A DNA stretch of 57,329 bases from an uncultured Chitinophaga sp. (lineage in GTDB: Bacteria; Bacteroidota; Bacteroidia; Cytophagales; Cyclobacteriaceae), in the NCBI GenBank assembly GCA_902168205.1, contig CABHOK010000013.1, positions 1 to 57,329 on the forward strand, written 5' to 3'. Of the stretch, positions 45,873 through 53,193 are shown piece after piece (positions within the stretch are counted from its first letter, which is position 1; every line of letters starts with the position of its first letter). The notes under the pieces are model-generated. The model was not told the DNA's origin. It saw nothing but the letters and a program-made list of their open reading frames with translations, and made no database searches. The translations under genes were made by a program, and so were the position numbers.

Positions 45873-46427
45873 ATGATCTCCGAAAAAGAAAACACACGCA
45901 TCAGTAAATTCCTCAGCCTGGTGTTACGTCATCAACCTGAAACTATTGGTATACAACTGGATGAACACGGCTGGGTACCTGTCGGTATACTGCTGAAGCA
46001 AATGGCTGCACACAACCATCGTATCTCGAAAGAGATACTGGACCATGTGGTAGCAACCAACAGCAAAAAACGTTTTGCTTATAATGATGATGAATCGAAG
46101 ATACGCGCCAACCAGGGGCATTCGGTTGAAGTTGATCTGAACTATACTCCGCTACAGCCTCCTGCTATACTTTATCATGGAACAGCGGAGCGCGCCCTCG
46201 AATCAATTTTTAAAACGGGACTTGAAAAAAGACAGCGTCACCATGTACACCTGAGCATGGATGTTAACACGGCATTGGCCGTGGGCAGCCGCTACGGTAA
46301 ACCGGTGTTGCTGATGGTTGCTGCCGGTGACATGTATACCGATGGCTACAGCTTTTACATGTCTGACAACAACGTATGGCTAACCGATCATGTACCGGTA
46401 AAGTATCTGAAACGAAAAGAAGACTAG
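45873..46427 (+). CDS. kptA: RNA 2'-phosphotransferase (Tpt1/KptA family)
   Basis: KptA transfers a 2'-phosphate from RNA to NAD+, forming ADP-ribose 1'',2''-cyclic phosphate. At 184 residues it has the family size. ISKFLSLVLRHQPETIGIQLDEHGWV (10-35), ILYHGT (99-104) and HHVHLS (123-128) are diagnostic; the catalytic Arg-His-Arg-Arg set corresponds to R19, H20, R67 and R122. Bacteria lack the yeast-type tRNA splicing that generates the substrate, so the cellular role is open. It diverges from the SusC-like gene over 138 bp and converges on an unknown OMP gene with a 10-bp gap. Confidence 0.95.
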   Translation: MISEKENTRISKFLSLVLRHQPETIGIQLDEHGWVPVGILLKQMAAHNHRISKEILDHVVATNSKKRFAYNDDESKIRANQGHSVEVDLNYTPLQPPAILYHGTAERALESIFKTGLEKRQRHHVHLSMDVNTALAVGSRYGKPVLLMVAAGDMYTDGYSFYMSDNNVWLTDHVPVKYLKRKED

Positions 46428-46437
46428 GTATATAGTT

Positions 46438-47607
46438 CTAGAACGAATAGCGTTTACGGCTGAAATTATACTTCAGGCCAATGCTGCTGAAAATTGAATT
46501 GTTACTCTGAATATTTTTGTTGTCGTCACCGAGACCGATATTCAGCCACAGATTTTTATCGAGCATATACTCAAATAAAACCGAGAAGCGCTCACGATCG
46601 GGTAATGCGGTTTCAGACTGATAATGGCCTTTGAGGTACTCTACAGAAAGTGCGTAGCGACTTTGGGTATAAATAAACCGGAACCCGAATTCTGTTGATT
46701 TGTTGGAGAGAGAATCTTTCAAGTGTCTGAACACGCCAACCAGGCTATAATCATCTTTTACATAGGAAGGTGTTAGCCAGAATGCATACCCTCCCTTACG
46801 AAGTGATGATGTGTTAATGGTATCGTTCCGGTACGCCCCGGCATAGGCAAGCTCTACAATAAAGCCTTCGCGCTGCGGTGCGAACTCTTCTTTCTCACCT
46901 TCGGCACTGGCGGCTTCATCGTTAATGCGTTTGGTCTTTTCATTGTTAATGCGTGTACGCTCTGCGTTGAACCACTTCAGTGTATTATTCTTCGCTTCCT
47001 GTGTGCTGTCTTCTTTCAGTCGTTTTCGTAATTCATTTCGTAAAGCTGCTTCTTCAGCAAGTGCCATTTCAGAATAATGTCTTGCGAGTGTGTCCAACTC
47101 CCTTTCAATTTCATGAATGCGTTGTATTGATTTCTTGCTGGTCTTACCTGAAAACAAAAGCGTTCTGAATCCATAGGACAAGCCACGCAGCTCTTTTTCA
47201 TCCAACTCCTTGGTAATGGTTGCTGCCGATACGGAGAATGTACGAAACAACGACTGCCCTACTGTACGCATGGTATCTGCCTGCCAGGTAACAGACTTTG
47301 GTTTCTTCGTCATCCAGTAGGGAGCGAATTCCAGTGAAAAGTTCTGTGGAAATTTTTTGAATCCTTCGGTAGCGTTGTCGAGGGCAACAGCAATGTCAGC
47401 TGGTGTGTTGGGGCGTTCTACGCTGGTTGGTTGTACGCCCAGTATACTAAATGCCGGAGAGTTGGGTGTACGAATACTGTTAAGCGAGGGCAGATCTTTC
47501 GTATCCTGCGCATATACATATACCGAAGCGCCTGTCAGTATGAAAAAAAGAAAAGAGTACCTGGCTGCGCGGATGCGAAAACTACAGGAGAATATATTGA
47601 ATGTCAT
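46438..47607 (-). CDS. Predicted outer membrane protein with internal coiled coil, function unknown
   Basis: A 389-residue protein that I do not recognise. Signal sequence near residues 14-34 (YSFLFFILTGASVYVYAQ) after a basic start. The central part (about 165-245) is highly charged and helical (IQRIHEIERELDTLARHYSEM, EEAALRNELRKRLKEDS, NAERTRINNEKTKRINDEAAS). The C-terminal 140 residues look like barrel strands (FIVELAYAGAYRND, GGYAFWLTPSYV, SSIGLKYNFSRKRYSF) ending in Phe. It overlaps the upstream small gene by 26 bp, so they are translationally linked. A surface or cell-contact role is possible but not shown. Confidence 0.75.
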   Translation of the reverse strand: MTFNIFSCSFRIRAARYSFLFFILTGASVYVYAQDTKDLPSLNSIRTPNSPAFSILGVQPTSVERPNTPADIAVALDNATEGFKKFPQNFSLEFAPYWMTKKPKSVTWQADTMRTVGQSLFRTFSVSAATITKELDEKELRGLSYGFRTLLFSGKTSKKSIQRIHEIERELDTLARHYSEMALAEEAALRNELRKRLKEDSTQEAKNNTLKWFNAERTRINNEKTKRINDEAASAEGEKEEFAPQREGFIVELAYAGAYRNDTINTSSLRKGGYAFWLTPSYVKDDYSLVGVFRHLKDSLSNKSTEFGFRFIYTQSRYALSVEYLKGHYQSETALPDRERFSVLFEYMLDKNLWLNIGLGDDNKNIQSNNSIFSSIGLKYNFSRKRYSF

Positions 47608-47938
47608 AGATCACACGGTCGTTATGGTGCTCAACTTCACGTTCGTAGGTAAATGTATCCGGATTGGCATCAGTAAAGTTATGCCGCACCGAGGTATTAT
47701 TGGTGCTCAGGTTTATATCCTGAACAACCGTAATACAACTGATTATACTTTGATGTTCCAGAGGTATAGTATATACACCTTGTTGATCAGCAGAGATTTC
47801 CTTACGCGAATCGTCAGATGAGATCAGCACAACATACGATCCACTTGCCTGCATAAAGCCTACGGTAATTTTAAGCTTCAGCTCACCGGCTTCTGTTGTT
47901 TCCAGAAACCGGGTATCGGTTACGGTTATGGTTGCCAT
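47582..47938 (-). CDS. Small beta-rich protein of unknown function
   Basis: A 118-residue protein without signal peptide, Cys-poor and rich in alternating Thr/Val/Ile strands (MATITVTDTRFLET, ELKLKITVGFMQASGSYVVLIS). I cannot place it in a family. Its 3' end overlaps the following OMP gene by 26 bp in another frame, so both must be co-transcribed. Reading frame quality and position support a real gene. Confidence 0.7.
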   Translation of the reverse strand: MATITVTDTRFLETTEAGELKLKITVGFMQASGSYVVLISSDDSRKEISADQQGVYTIPLEHQSIISCITVVQDINLSTNNTSVRHNFTDANPDTFTYEREVEHHNDRVIYDIQYILL

Positions 47939-48335
47939 GCTATAGGTGTTAACGGGTCGGGTTCAAATTTCTTCAATATATACCAAGCTGTGAAGATAAG
48001 AACAAGCACCTTATAATCTGAATTATATGCAGATATACTTGTATAGGGCGAGCAATGTCAGAACATCTAATTCATCACCTTGTGAATTGAGACTATATAC
48101 GGAAAGGGTAAACTAAGCGCCCGGCTGCCGGGCACTTAGCAGAGTAGGTCTTTGCTATTCGTTCCTGTCATGATAACCGTTAGCCCCAACGTACCGTGCT
48201 AGGGGGATGCACGCCTCAACTCACAAGTATGAGGTACTTTTCGTTATTAGAGCCCATCTAATAAACATGTATGTCGCACAAAAGAAAGGTGTGGCAGAGA
48301 TTTCAGCGCCTTTACAACGTTATCGCTAGAGCACA
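47939..48335. other. Gene-poor intergenic stretch
   Basis: No confident gene from 47939 to 48787 apart from two doubtful short frames. This first half holds several hairpins, including a strong GC-rich one at 48113-48139. I found no tRNA T-arm, tmRNA, SRP RNA or RNase P RNA signature. A non-coding RNA is possible but unproven. Confidence 0.4.
48113..48139. other. Strong GC-rich hairpin in a gene-poor region
   Basis: CTAAG-C-GCCCGG (48113-48124) pairs with CCGGGC-A-CTTAG (48128-48139) around a CTG loop: 6 + 5 bp with one mismatch. No T tract follows, so it is not a standard terminator; it could be part of a structured RNA. Confidence 0.5.
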
Positions 48336-48599
48336 ATGCTGAAACATGCCCAAATAGTTATCTCGTTTTTACACAACCCAACTGCTTTAACCATTAACGG
48401 GATACTTGAAAAAAATAAAAAAGCCCACCGCTCTGCAGTACGCAGAATGATGGGCTCATACTCTAATGTAGAAAACAATCTACAGATTTACAACGAATTA
48501 GATGTATTTATTAAACGATGTATGTTGAATCTCCGGAACCATTTCTTAAAAAAATGCCCGGCAGCATTTTCCAGCTTAATGGCATCCGGAGAAAATTAA
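48336..48599 (+). CDS. Doubtful small ORF
   Basis: An 87-residue frame with a basic, helix-forming composition (ILEKNKKAHRSAVRRMMGSY) and no recognised domain. It overlaps a second small frame (48518-48712) in a different register. The two might be remnants of one gene broken by a frameshift, or both chance frames. Low confidence. Confidence 0.2.
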   Translation: MLKHAQIVISFLHNPTALTINGILEKNKKAHRSAVRRMMGSYSNVENNLQIYNELDVFIKRCMLNLRNHFLKKCPAAFSSLMASGEN

Positions 48600-48712
48600 C
48601 CAAGGCAAATGATTCGCGAATCGAGAGATTTTACTACGCCATGTGCCATTACCTTCACGAATATAGAATCAAAATGTCACGTTTTGAAACAAAAATTCTC
48701 GCAAATGAATAA
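48518..48712 (+). CDS. Doubtful small ORF upstream of the HTH regulator
   Basis: A 64-residue frame, basic, with a helical C-terminal part (DSRIERFYYAMCHYLHEYRIKM). It has no family that I recognise and lies 75 bp upstream of an HTH gene on the same strand. It could be a small accessory protein of that regulator or chance. Confidence 0.25.
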   Translation: MYVESPEPFLKKMPGSIFQLNGIRRKLTKANDSRIERFYYAMCHYLHEYRIKMSRFETKILANE

Positions 48713-48717
48713 AAAAC

Positions 48718-48740
48718 ACATATTTCAGGATAAAATATGT
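48718..48740. promoter_or_regulatory. Palindrome upstream of the HTH regulator gene
   Basis: ACATATTT (48718-48725) and AAATATGT (48733-48740) are perfect complements separated by 7 bp, 47 bp before the regulator start codon. A TAAAATTG word (one mismatch to the -7 consensus) lies just before the ATG. An autoregulatory operator is possible. Confidence 0.35.
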
Positions 48741-48787
48741 CGTACAATACCTATGATCAGGTGAAGAAAGGTTGCTAAAATTGCGCT

Positions 48788-49159
48788 ATGGATATTCACG
48801 TAGGAAAAGAAATTGAAAAAGTGCTGCGCAAATCAGGAATGAAAACAAAAGATTTCGCCAGGAAGATCAATACCACGCCACGAAATGTTTATTCCATCTG
48901 TGCGCGCAAGGAAGTGAAAACGGACTTGCTCAAGGTCATCAGCAAGGTGCTTAATTATAACTTCTTCAGTCTGTACATTCAAACCATCGGTCCGGAATAT
49001 AGCGTGTACACGCAAGTGCCCATGACAACTTTAGTACAAGACCCGCTGCGGGTATATTCCAGGAACAAAGTGATGATAACGCTGGAGCTTGACGGCAAGC
49101 CTGAAACACTTGATGAGAGCATCCGCAGGCTGCAGCGTATCAACAATGCGCTGGATTAA
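48788..49159 (+). CDS. XRE-like helix-turn-helix regulator
   Basis: A 123-residue protein. The N-terminal 60 residues form a Cro/XRE-type HTH (VGKEIEKVLRKSGMKTKDFARKINTTPRNVYSICARKEVKTDLLKVISKVLNYNFFSLYI), a type I often see in Cytophagales where it precedes a short C-terminal segment. The C-terminal 50 residues (NKVMITLELDGKPETLDESIRRLQRIN) may be a dimerisation or ligand part. Targets unknown; it is the only confident gene in a 1.2-kb interval. Confidence 0.8.
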   Translation: MDIHVGKEIEKVLRKSGMKTKDFARKINTTPRNVYSICARKEVKTDLLKVISKVLNYNFFSLYIQTIGPEYSVYTQVPMTTLVQDPLRVYSRNKVMITLELDGKPETLDESIRRLQRINNALD

Positions 49160-49201
49160 TGTATATCTATTAACAAACAATATATAGCATATAGCCGTGC
49201 A

Positions 49202-50503
49202 CTACTTCATATACATATAGTCAACCGTAACGTTCACCATTGCTTTTAACCCGGTAAGCATGCCGCGTTCATCCATCATGAAATCAGGCGTATGGTGTGA
49301 TGCTGCCTTTTCTACGGGTATCTCCGGAGGGCATGCGCCTACAAAGAAAAAGAAACCAGGTACTTTCTTCTGATAGTAAGCAAAATCTTCAGCACCGGTA
49401 ACGGCTGGTATACGCGCAACGTTCTGTTCACCGGCAGCTTTATTCAAACTCTCTACCATTTTCTCGGTAGTAATGGGATCATTGTATGTAACCGGAGTCA
49501 TGCGTGTTATTTCGATCTCGGCTCTGGCGCCTGCACTCTCTGCTATATTTGTTACAGTGCGCTTCAATCGTTCATGTATATCGTTTTGCATGGTTTCATC
49601 GAATGTGCGTATGGTGCCCGTCATCTCGGCATATTCGGGTATAATGTTCTGACGTATACCGGCATGTATAGTTCCTACGGATATAACTGCGGGTTCTTTG
49701 GTAAGTTCTGTCTGGCGACTGATGATAGTTTGTATACCGTTGATAATCTGCGCTGATACTACTACCGGATCTATACCCAGCCAAGGTGCTGATCCATGCG
49801 ATTGTTTTCCATATACTTTAATCGTAAACCAATCCGAAGCAGCCATCATACCAGCAGGTTTATAGGCGATCTGTCCAAGTTTACGAATGCCTTGTATGTG
49901 CATGCCGAAGATCACATCTACTTTCGGATTTTCGAGCACACCTTCTTTTACCATCAGGTCTGCGCCACCTTCCTCACCAATAGGTGCGCCCTCTTCCGCA
50001 GGCTGAAAGATAAATTTTACAGTGCCCTTCAGATCTTTTTTATTCTTGCTAAGTATCTCGGCAACGCCCATGAGTATAGCTACGTGCGAGTCGTGACCAC
50101 ACGCATGCATTACGCCTGTTTCCTGTCCGTTAAATGTAGTCTTCTCTTTCGATGCAAAAGGTAAACTGTTACGCTCGGTTACAGGCAGTGCATCCATATC
50201 GGCACGCAAGGCTATAACAGGTCCGGGTTTACCGGTTTTAAGTAAAGCAACCACACCGGTATGAGCAACACCGGTTTGTATTTCAAGCCCCAGTGCCTTG
50301 AGATGTTCCGCTACATACGCAGCTGTTTTTACTTCACGATTCGATAACTCCGGATACTGATGGAGGTGTCTGCGCCATTCTATAACTTTATTTTCTATTT
50401 CTTTTGCCTGCTGATCCAGTTTGACCTGTACTTTTGGATTTACCTGTGCGTACAGCGTAGCCGTGGCAAATACGATTACCAGACTGTAAAAAAATTTTCT
50501 CAT
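49202..50503 (-). CDS. M20 family amidohydrolase (N-acyl amino acid/hippurate hydrolase type), exported
   Basis: A metal-dependent amidohydrolase of 433 residues from the ATG at 50503, which gives a signal peptide (MRKFFYSLVIVFATATLYAQ); a frame to 50614 is less plausible. Metal and catalytic motifs: IALRADMDALPV, MHACGHDSHVAILMG, FIFQPAEEGAPIGEEGG, HAGIRQNIIPEYAEMTGTIRTFD (dimerisation domain edge) and AVTGAEDFAYYQKKVPG. Members cleave N-acyl, hippuryl or IAA-amino acid amides. Its export suggests peptide or amide scavenging in the periplasm. Confidence 0.93.
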   Translation of the reverse strand: MRKFFYSLVIVFATATLYAQVNPKVQVKLDQQAKEIENKVIEWRRHLHQYPELSNREVKTAAYVAEHLKALGLEIQTGVAHTGVVALLKTGKPGPVIALRADMDALPVTERNSLPFASKEKTTFNGQETGVMHACGHDSHVAILMGVAEILSKNKKDLKGTVKFIFQPAEEGAPIGEEGGADLMVKEGVLENPKVDVIFGMHIQGIRKLGQIAYKPAGMMAASDWFTIKVYGKQSHGSAPWLGIDPVVVSAQIINGIQTIISRQTELTKEPAVISVGTIHAGIRQNIIPEYAEMTGTIRTFDETMQNDIHERLKRTVTNIAESAGARAEIEITRMTPVTYNDPITTEKMVESLNKAAGEQNVARIPAVTGAEDFAYYQKKVPGFFFFVGACPPEIPVEKAASHHTPDFMMDERGMLTGLKAMVNVTVDYMYMK

Positions 50504-50564
50504 AGGTATGGCTTTATACCGGACAATATATTGATTATCGATTTGGCAACCAACCGCAAATAGT

Positions 50565-50885
50565 ATGGAGTGGGTTAAAATCTTTTCGAACGATGCAGAA
50601 GCACGAAGTCGCATTTTACCAGATAAACCACAGCTGCTGGTAATCTATGGTAAACGTATCTGCCTGGTATTGCATGATGAAAATTTTATGGCCGTGCAAG
50701 ATGCATGTTCGCATAACGGAGAGTCGTTAAGCAAAGGCCAGGTAAATTACCTGGGCGAAATTATCTGTCCGTGGCACGGCTATCGGTTCCGGCTGAATAG
50801 TGGTCAGGCGTGCGACTCATCATCTCCGGATTTAAAAACCTTCCCCGTTAAATCAGACGATTCAGGTTTTTTTATTGGCATTTAA
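50565..50885 (+). CDS. Rieske-type [2Fe-2S] ferredoxin
   Basis: A 106-residue soluble Rieske protein. The cluster ligands are in ACSHNGESL (C48, H50) and CPWHGYRF (C68, H71), with spacing C-x-H-x17-C-x2-H of the ferredoxin/NirD-like type rather than the bc1 type (no disulfide cysteines). It likely delivers electrons to an oxygenase or reductase encoded elsewhere. It diverges from the amidohydrolase over 61 bp. Confidence 0.93.
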   Translation: MEWVKIFSNDAEARSRILPDKPQLLVIYGKRICLVLHDENFMAVQDACSHNGESLSKGQVNYLGEIICPWHGYRFRLNSGQACDSSSPDLKTFPVKSDDSGFFIGI

Positions 50886-50965
50886 AATAGATTAATACCT
50901 ATTTTCGTTTTTTACTCGCTTCCTGTAAAACAGAAGCTGTGGTTCATCGACCCGAATACTATATT

Positions 50966-51964
50966 ATGCAACTTCGTTTTCTGATCATTCTTTTGTTTGT
51001 CAGCATTCAAGCCGTAACTGCGCAGAGTTATTTTCGCGATCCCAACTGGATGGACCAGCTAAGTCTTTCCGGTGCCCTGCCTGAAAAATTACTGAGCACA
51101 CGCACCGTAGTGTTTTATGATTACAGGCTTACCGAGAAAGAACTCAAGGACACACAGGAATATTTTCAGCGCACCGGTATTGATGCCATTGTATATTATG
51201 AGTTAGATATAATCATGGCGGGTAAAGATATTACGCGCGCTTACGCGGATATGCTCAACAAGCGTGAGATAACCAACATGGCATTTCTGGAAAAGAAAGA
51301 TACCGGGTATAGATTAATTCTTACAGCCTATAATGGTAAAGAGAGTATTGTTGATCCGAAACAAACGGCATGGTCCGCATCGCATACTGTTCTTACTGAA
51401 TTACTCAAGAATCTTTACCGTACAGCAGCCAGTGTTCAGAAAAAACAAAATCTGTTGATCAACGATCTTCCTGAAATCGGCCCGACTGTAAACCCGATCA
51501 TGGGTAAACGAAATGAATTCTTTGCAATTGACCTGAAGGTTGATCCGCTAGCAGTTCCCCGGTTTGGCGATGAAGCTCTCGATAAGCAACTGGAAGAAAT
51601 CTTCAAGAATAATTACCCGCTGAAGTATAAACTTACCGACCCTGCACTTACGGATAAAGAATTACGCAAGCAAGGATCGCTTTATGTACTCTGCATTGTA
51701 CAGGGAAGAGGCTCAGCACTGAAAGAAGTACTCGGATACCCGGTAACACCTTCGGAAAGTGCATTGGTATCCGTAACGTATCCGGAAGCAGGACATCAGC
51801 AACTCAAAAATATACCTTCTACCACAACGGTATATAAAATATACTTTAAGCACATTGACTCAGGCAATGTATTTCTCGGAACGAAATGGGATGCCGACGT
51901 GACCTGGGACCAGGCTCTTCTCAACAACGTTCGTGGTTTGAAGACGGAGCTAAAGCTAAACTGA
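50966..51964 (+). CDS. Exported protein of unknown function
   Basis: A 332-residue protein from the ATG at 50966 with a signal peptide (MQLRFLIILLFVSIQAVTAQ); a GTG at 50939 would add nine residues. I do not recognise a family. The N-terminal part (ARTVVFYDYRLTEKELKDTQEYFQRTGIDAIVYYELDI) recalls small alpha/beta periplasmic domains; no catalytic motif is apparent. It lies 80 bp after the Rieske gene on the same strand. Confidence 0.75.
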   Translation: MQLRFLIILLFVSIQAVTAQSYFRDPNWMDQLSLSGALPEKLLSTRTVVFYDYRLTEKELKDTQEYFQRTGIDAIVYYELDIIMAGKDITRAYADMLNKREITNMAFLEKKDTGYRLILTAYNGKESIVDPKQTAWSASHTVLTELLKNLYRTAASVQKKQNLLINDLPEIGPTVNPIMGKRNEFFAIDLKVDPLAVPRFGDEALDKQLEEIFKNNYPLKYKLTDPALTDKELRKQGSLYVLCIVQGRGSALKEVLGYPVTPSESALVSVTYPEAGHQQLKNIPSTTTVYKIYFKHIDSGNVFLGTKWDADVTWDQALLNNVRGLKTELKLN

Positions 51965-51993
51965 TTTATAGCTTAGCCGTTCTATTTTAACTT

Positions 51994-53043
51994 CTACTCA
52001 ACGTCAATTGCTTTACCTTCCGGCATTGCTATAAATGGTTTATAGGTTTTCTGCGATTTGGAAAGAGCAAGTGCCAGGTCTTGTACCGCTTCATCCTTAC
52101 CATCATCGGCTAATGGAAATGTACCGAAGTGACTGGCAATGCTAAAGGAAGAACCGGTATCTTCATGTATCTGTACAGCTTCGTCCGGAGAGCAATGTAT
52201 AGGCGACATAAACCATTTTGGTTTGTACGCACCAATCGGTATCAACGCGGCTTTAACAGGAGCACAACGCTCACCGATTTCTTTAAAGGTATATTCATTA
52301 TACCCGGTGTCGCCTGCAAAGTATATATTTCCTTCTGTTCGTTTTAACAGGTAACCACACCAGAGCGTTGCATCGCGATCGAACGTGCCACGGCCTGAGA
52401 AGTGTTGAGCCGGCACTGCCTGCACAGCAACATCATTCTTTATACGCAGCTCCTGCCACCAGTCTAATTCCTGAAAGGCATCTATACCCGATCGTTTCAA
52501 AAATGCACTTACGCCCAGCGGAACTATAAATTTAGGATGAAACGTTTGGTTCAGCTTCTTTACCGTATGTATATCCAGGTGATCGTAGTGGTTATGACTG
52601 AGCAATACTATATCAATCTGTGGAAGATACTCAAAGGCAATTCCGGGTTCACGCATCCTTTTAGGACCTGCCCATGAAAACGGACTGGCGCGCTCGCTGT
52701 ATACCGGGTCCGTTATTATATTCAATCCATCGGTCTGGATAAGAAAGGTTGTGTGATTAATAAACGTAATGCGTATACCTTGCTCAACGCGAGCCACCGG
52801 TTTATCACCTTTTACAGAATTTCGTTGTGCTGTCCACGGGCCGCGTTCACGTTCGCGCAGCCACTTTACCACATCCTGAAATCCTTTTGTTTTTACACCT
52901 CCCGGATTAATAAACTGCCTTCCATTAAAGTGGTCGCTTACCGGTCCTTTGTAACGCGGAGCCGATAGCACAAAACCCACCAATACAATACCAAATGGCA
53001 CGGCCAGGAGTAAAATCAGAATGAAGTATAACATATAAAGCAT
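51994..53043 (-). CDS. MBL-fold metallo-hydrolase (NAPE-PLD/UlaG-like), membrane-anchored
   Basis: About 349 residues from the ATG at 53043 (a TTG at 53055 would add four). An N-terminal TM anchor (about 3-27) precedes a metallo-beta-lactamase domain with SHNHYDHLD (H150, H152, D154, H155), FAGDTGYNEY, IGAYKPKWFM and SIASHFGTFPLADDG. The MREPGI and HFSGRG blocks are typical of the NAPE-PLD/RomA-like group, which hydrolyses phosphodiesters in lipids or related molecules; the substrate here is unknown. Confidence 0.92.
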   Translation of the reverse strand: MLYMLYFILILLLAVPFGIVLVGFVLSAPRYKGPVSDHFNGRQFINPGGVKTKGFQDVVKWLRERERGPWTAQRNSVKGDKPVARVEQGIRITFINHTTFLIQTDGLNIITDPVYSERASPFSWAGPKRMREPGIAFEYLPQIDIVLLSHNHYDHLDIHTVKKLNQTFHPKFIVPLGVSAFLKRSGIDAFQELDWWQELRIKNDVAVQAVPAQHFSGRGTFDRDATLWCGYLLKRTEGNIYFAGDTGYNEYTFKEIGERCAPVKAALIPIGAYKPKWFMSPIHCSPDEAVQIHEDTGSSFSIASHFGTFPLADDGKDEAVQDLALALSKSQKTYKPFIAMPEGKAIDVE

Positions 53044-53136
53044 GTGGTCTGACAAACAAATAACTTCCGGGATAGACGATACTGATCGGCTCTTTGTTGT
53101 AAGAACAAAAAACGATACCGCCTCTAAAACAAAAAA

Positions 53137-53174
53137 GGTACAAAGACTGCCCGAATGGAACGAGTCTTTGTACC
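53137..53174 (-). terminator. Intrinsic terminator of the TonB receptor gene at 53194
   Basis: A perfect 12-bp stem GGTACAAAGACT (53137-53148) / AGTCTTTGTACC (53163-53174) with a 14-nt loop, followed on the minus strand by TTTTTTGTTTT. It lies 19 bp past the receptor stop codon. Confidence 0.9.
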
Positions 53175-53193
53175 CAATACTTTTTACGATCGA

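Noticed and set aside
48113-48300. tRNA or tmRNA gene
   Set aside because: No T-arm (GGTTCGAATCC-like), no cloverleaf and no tag-peptide frame could be found; only a hairpin is supported.
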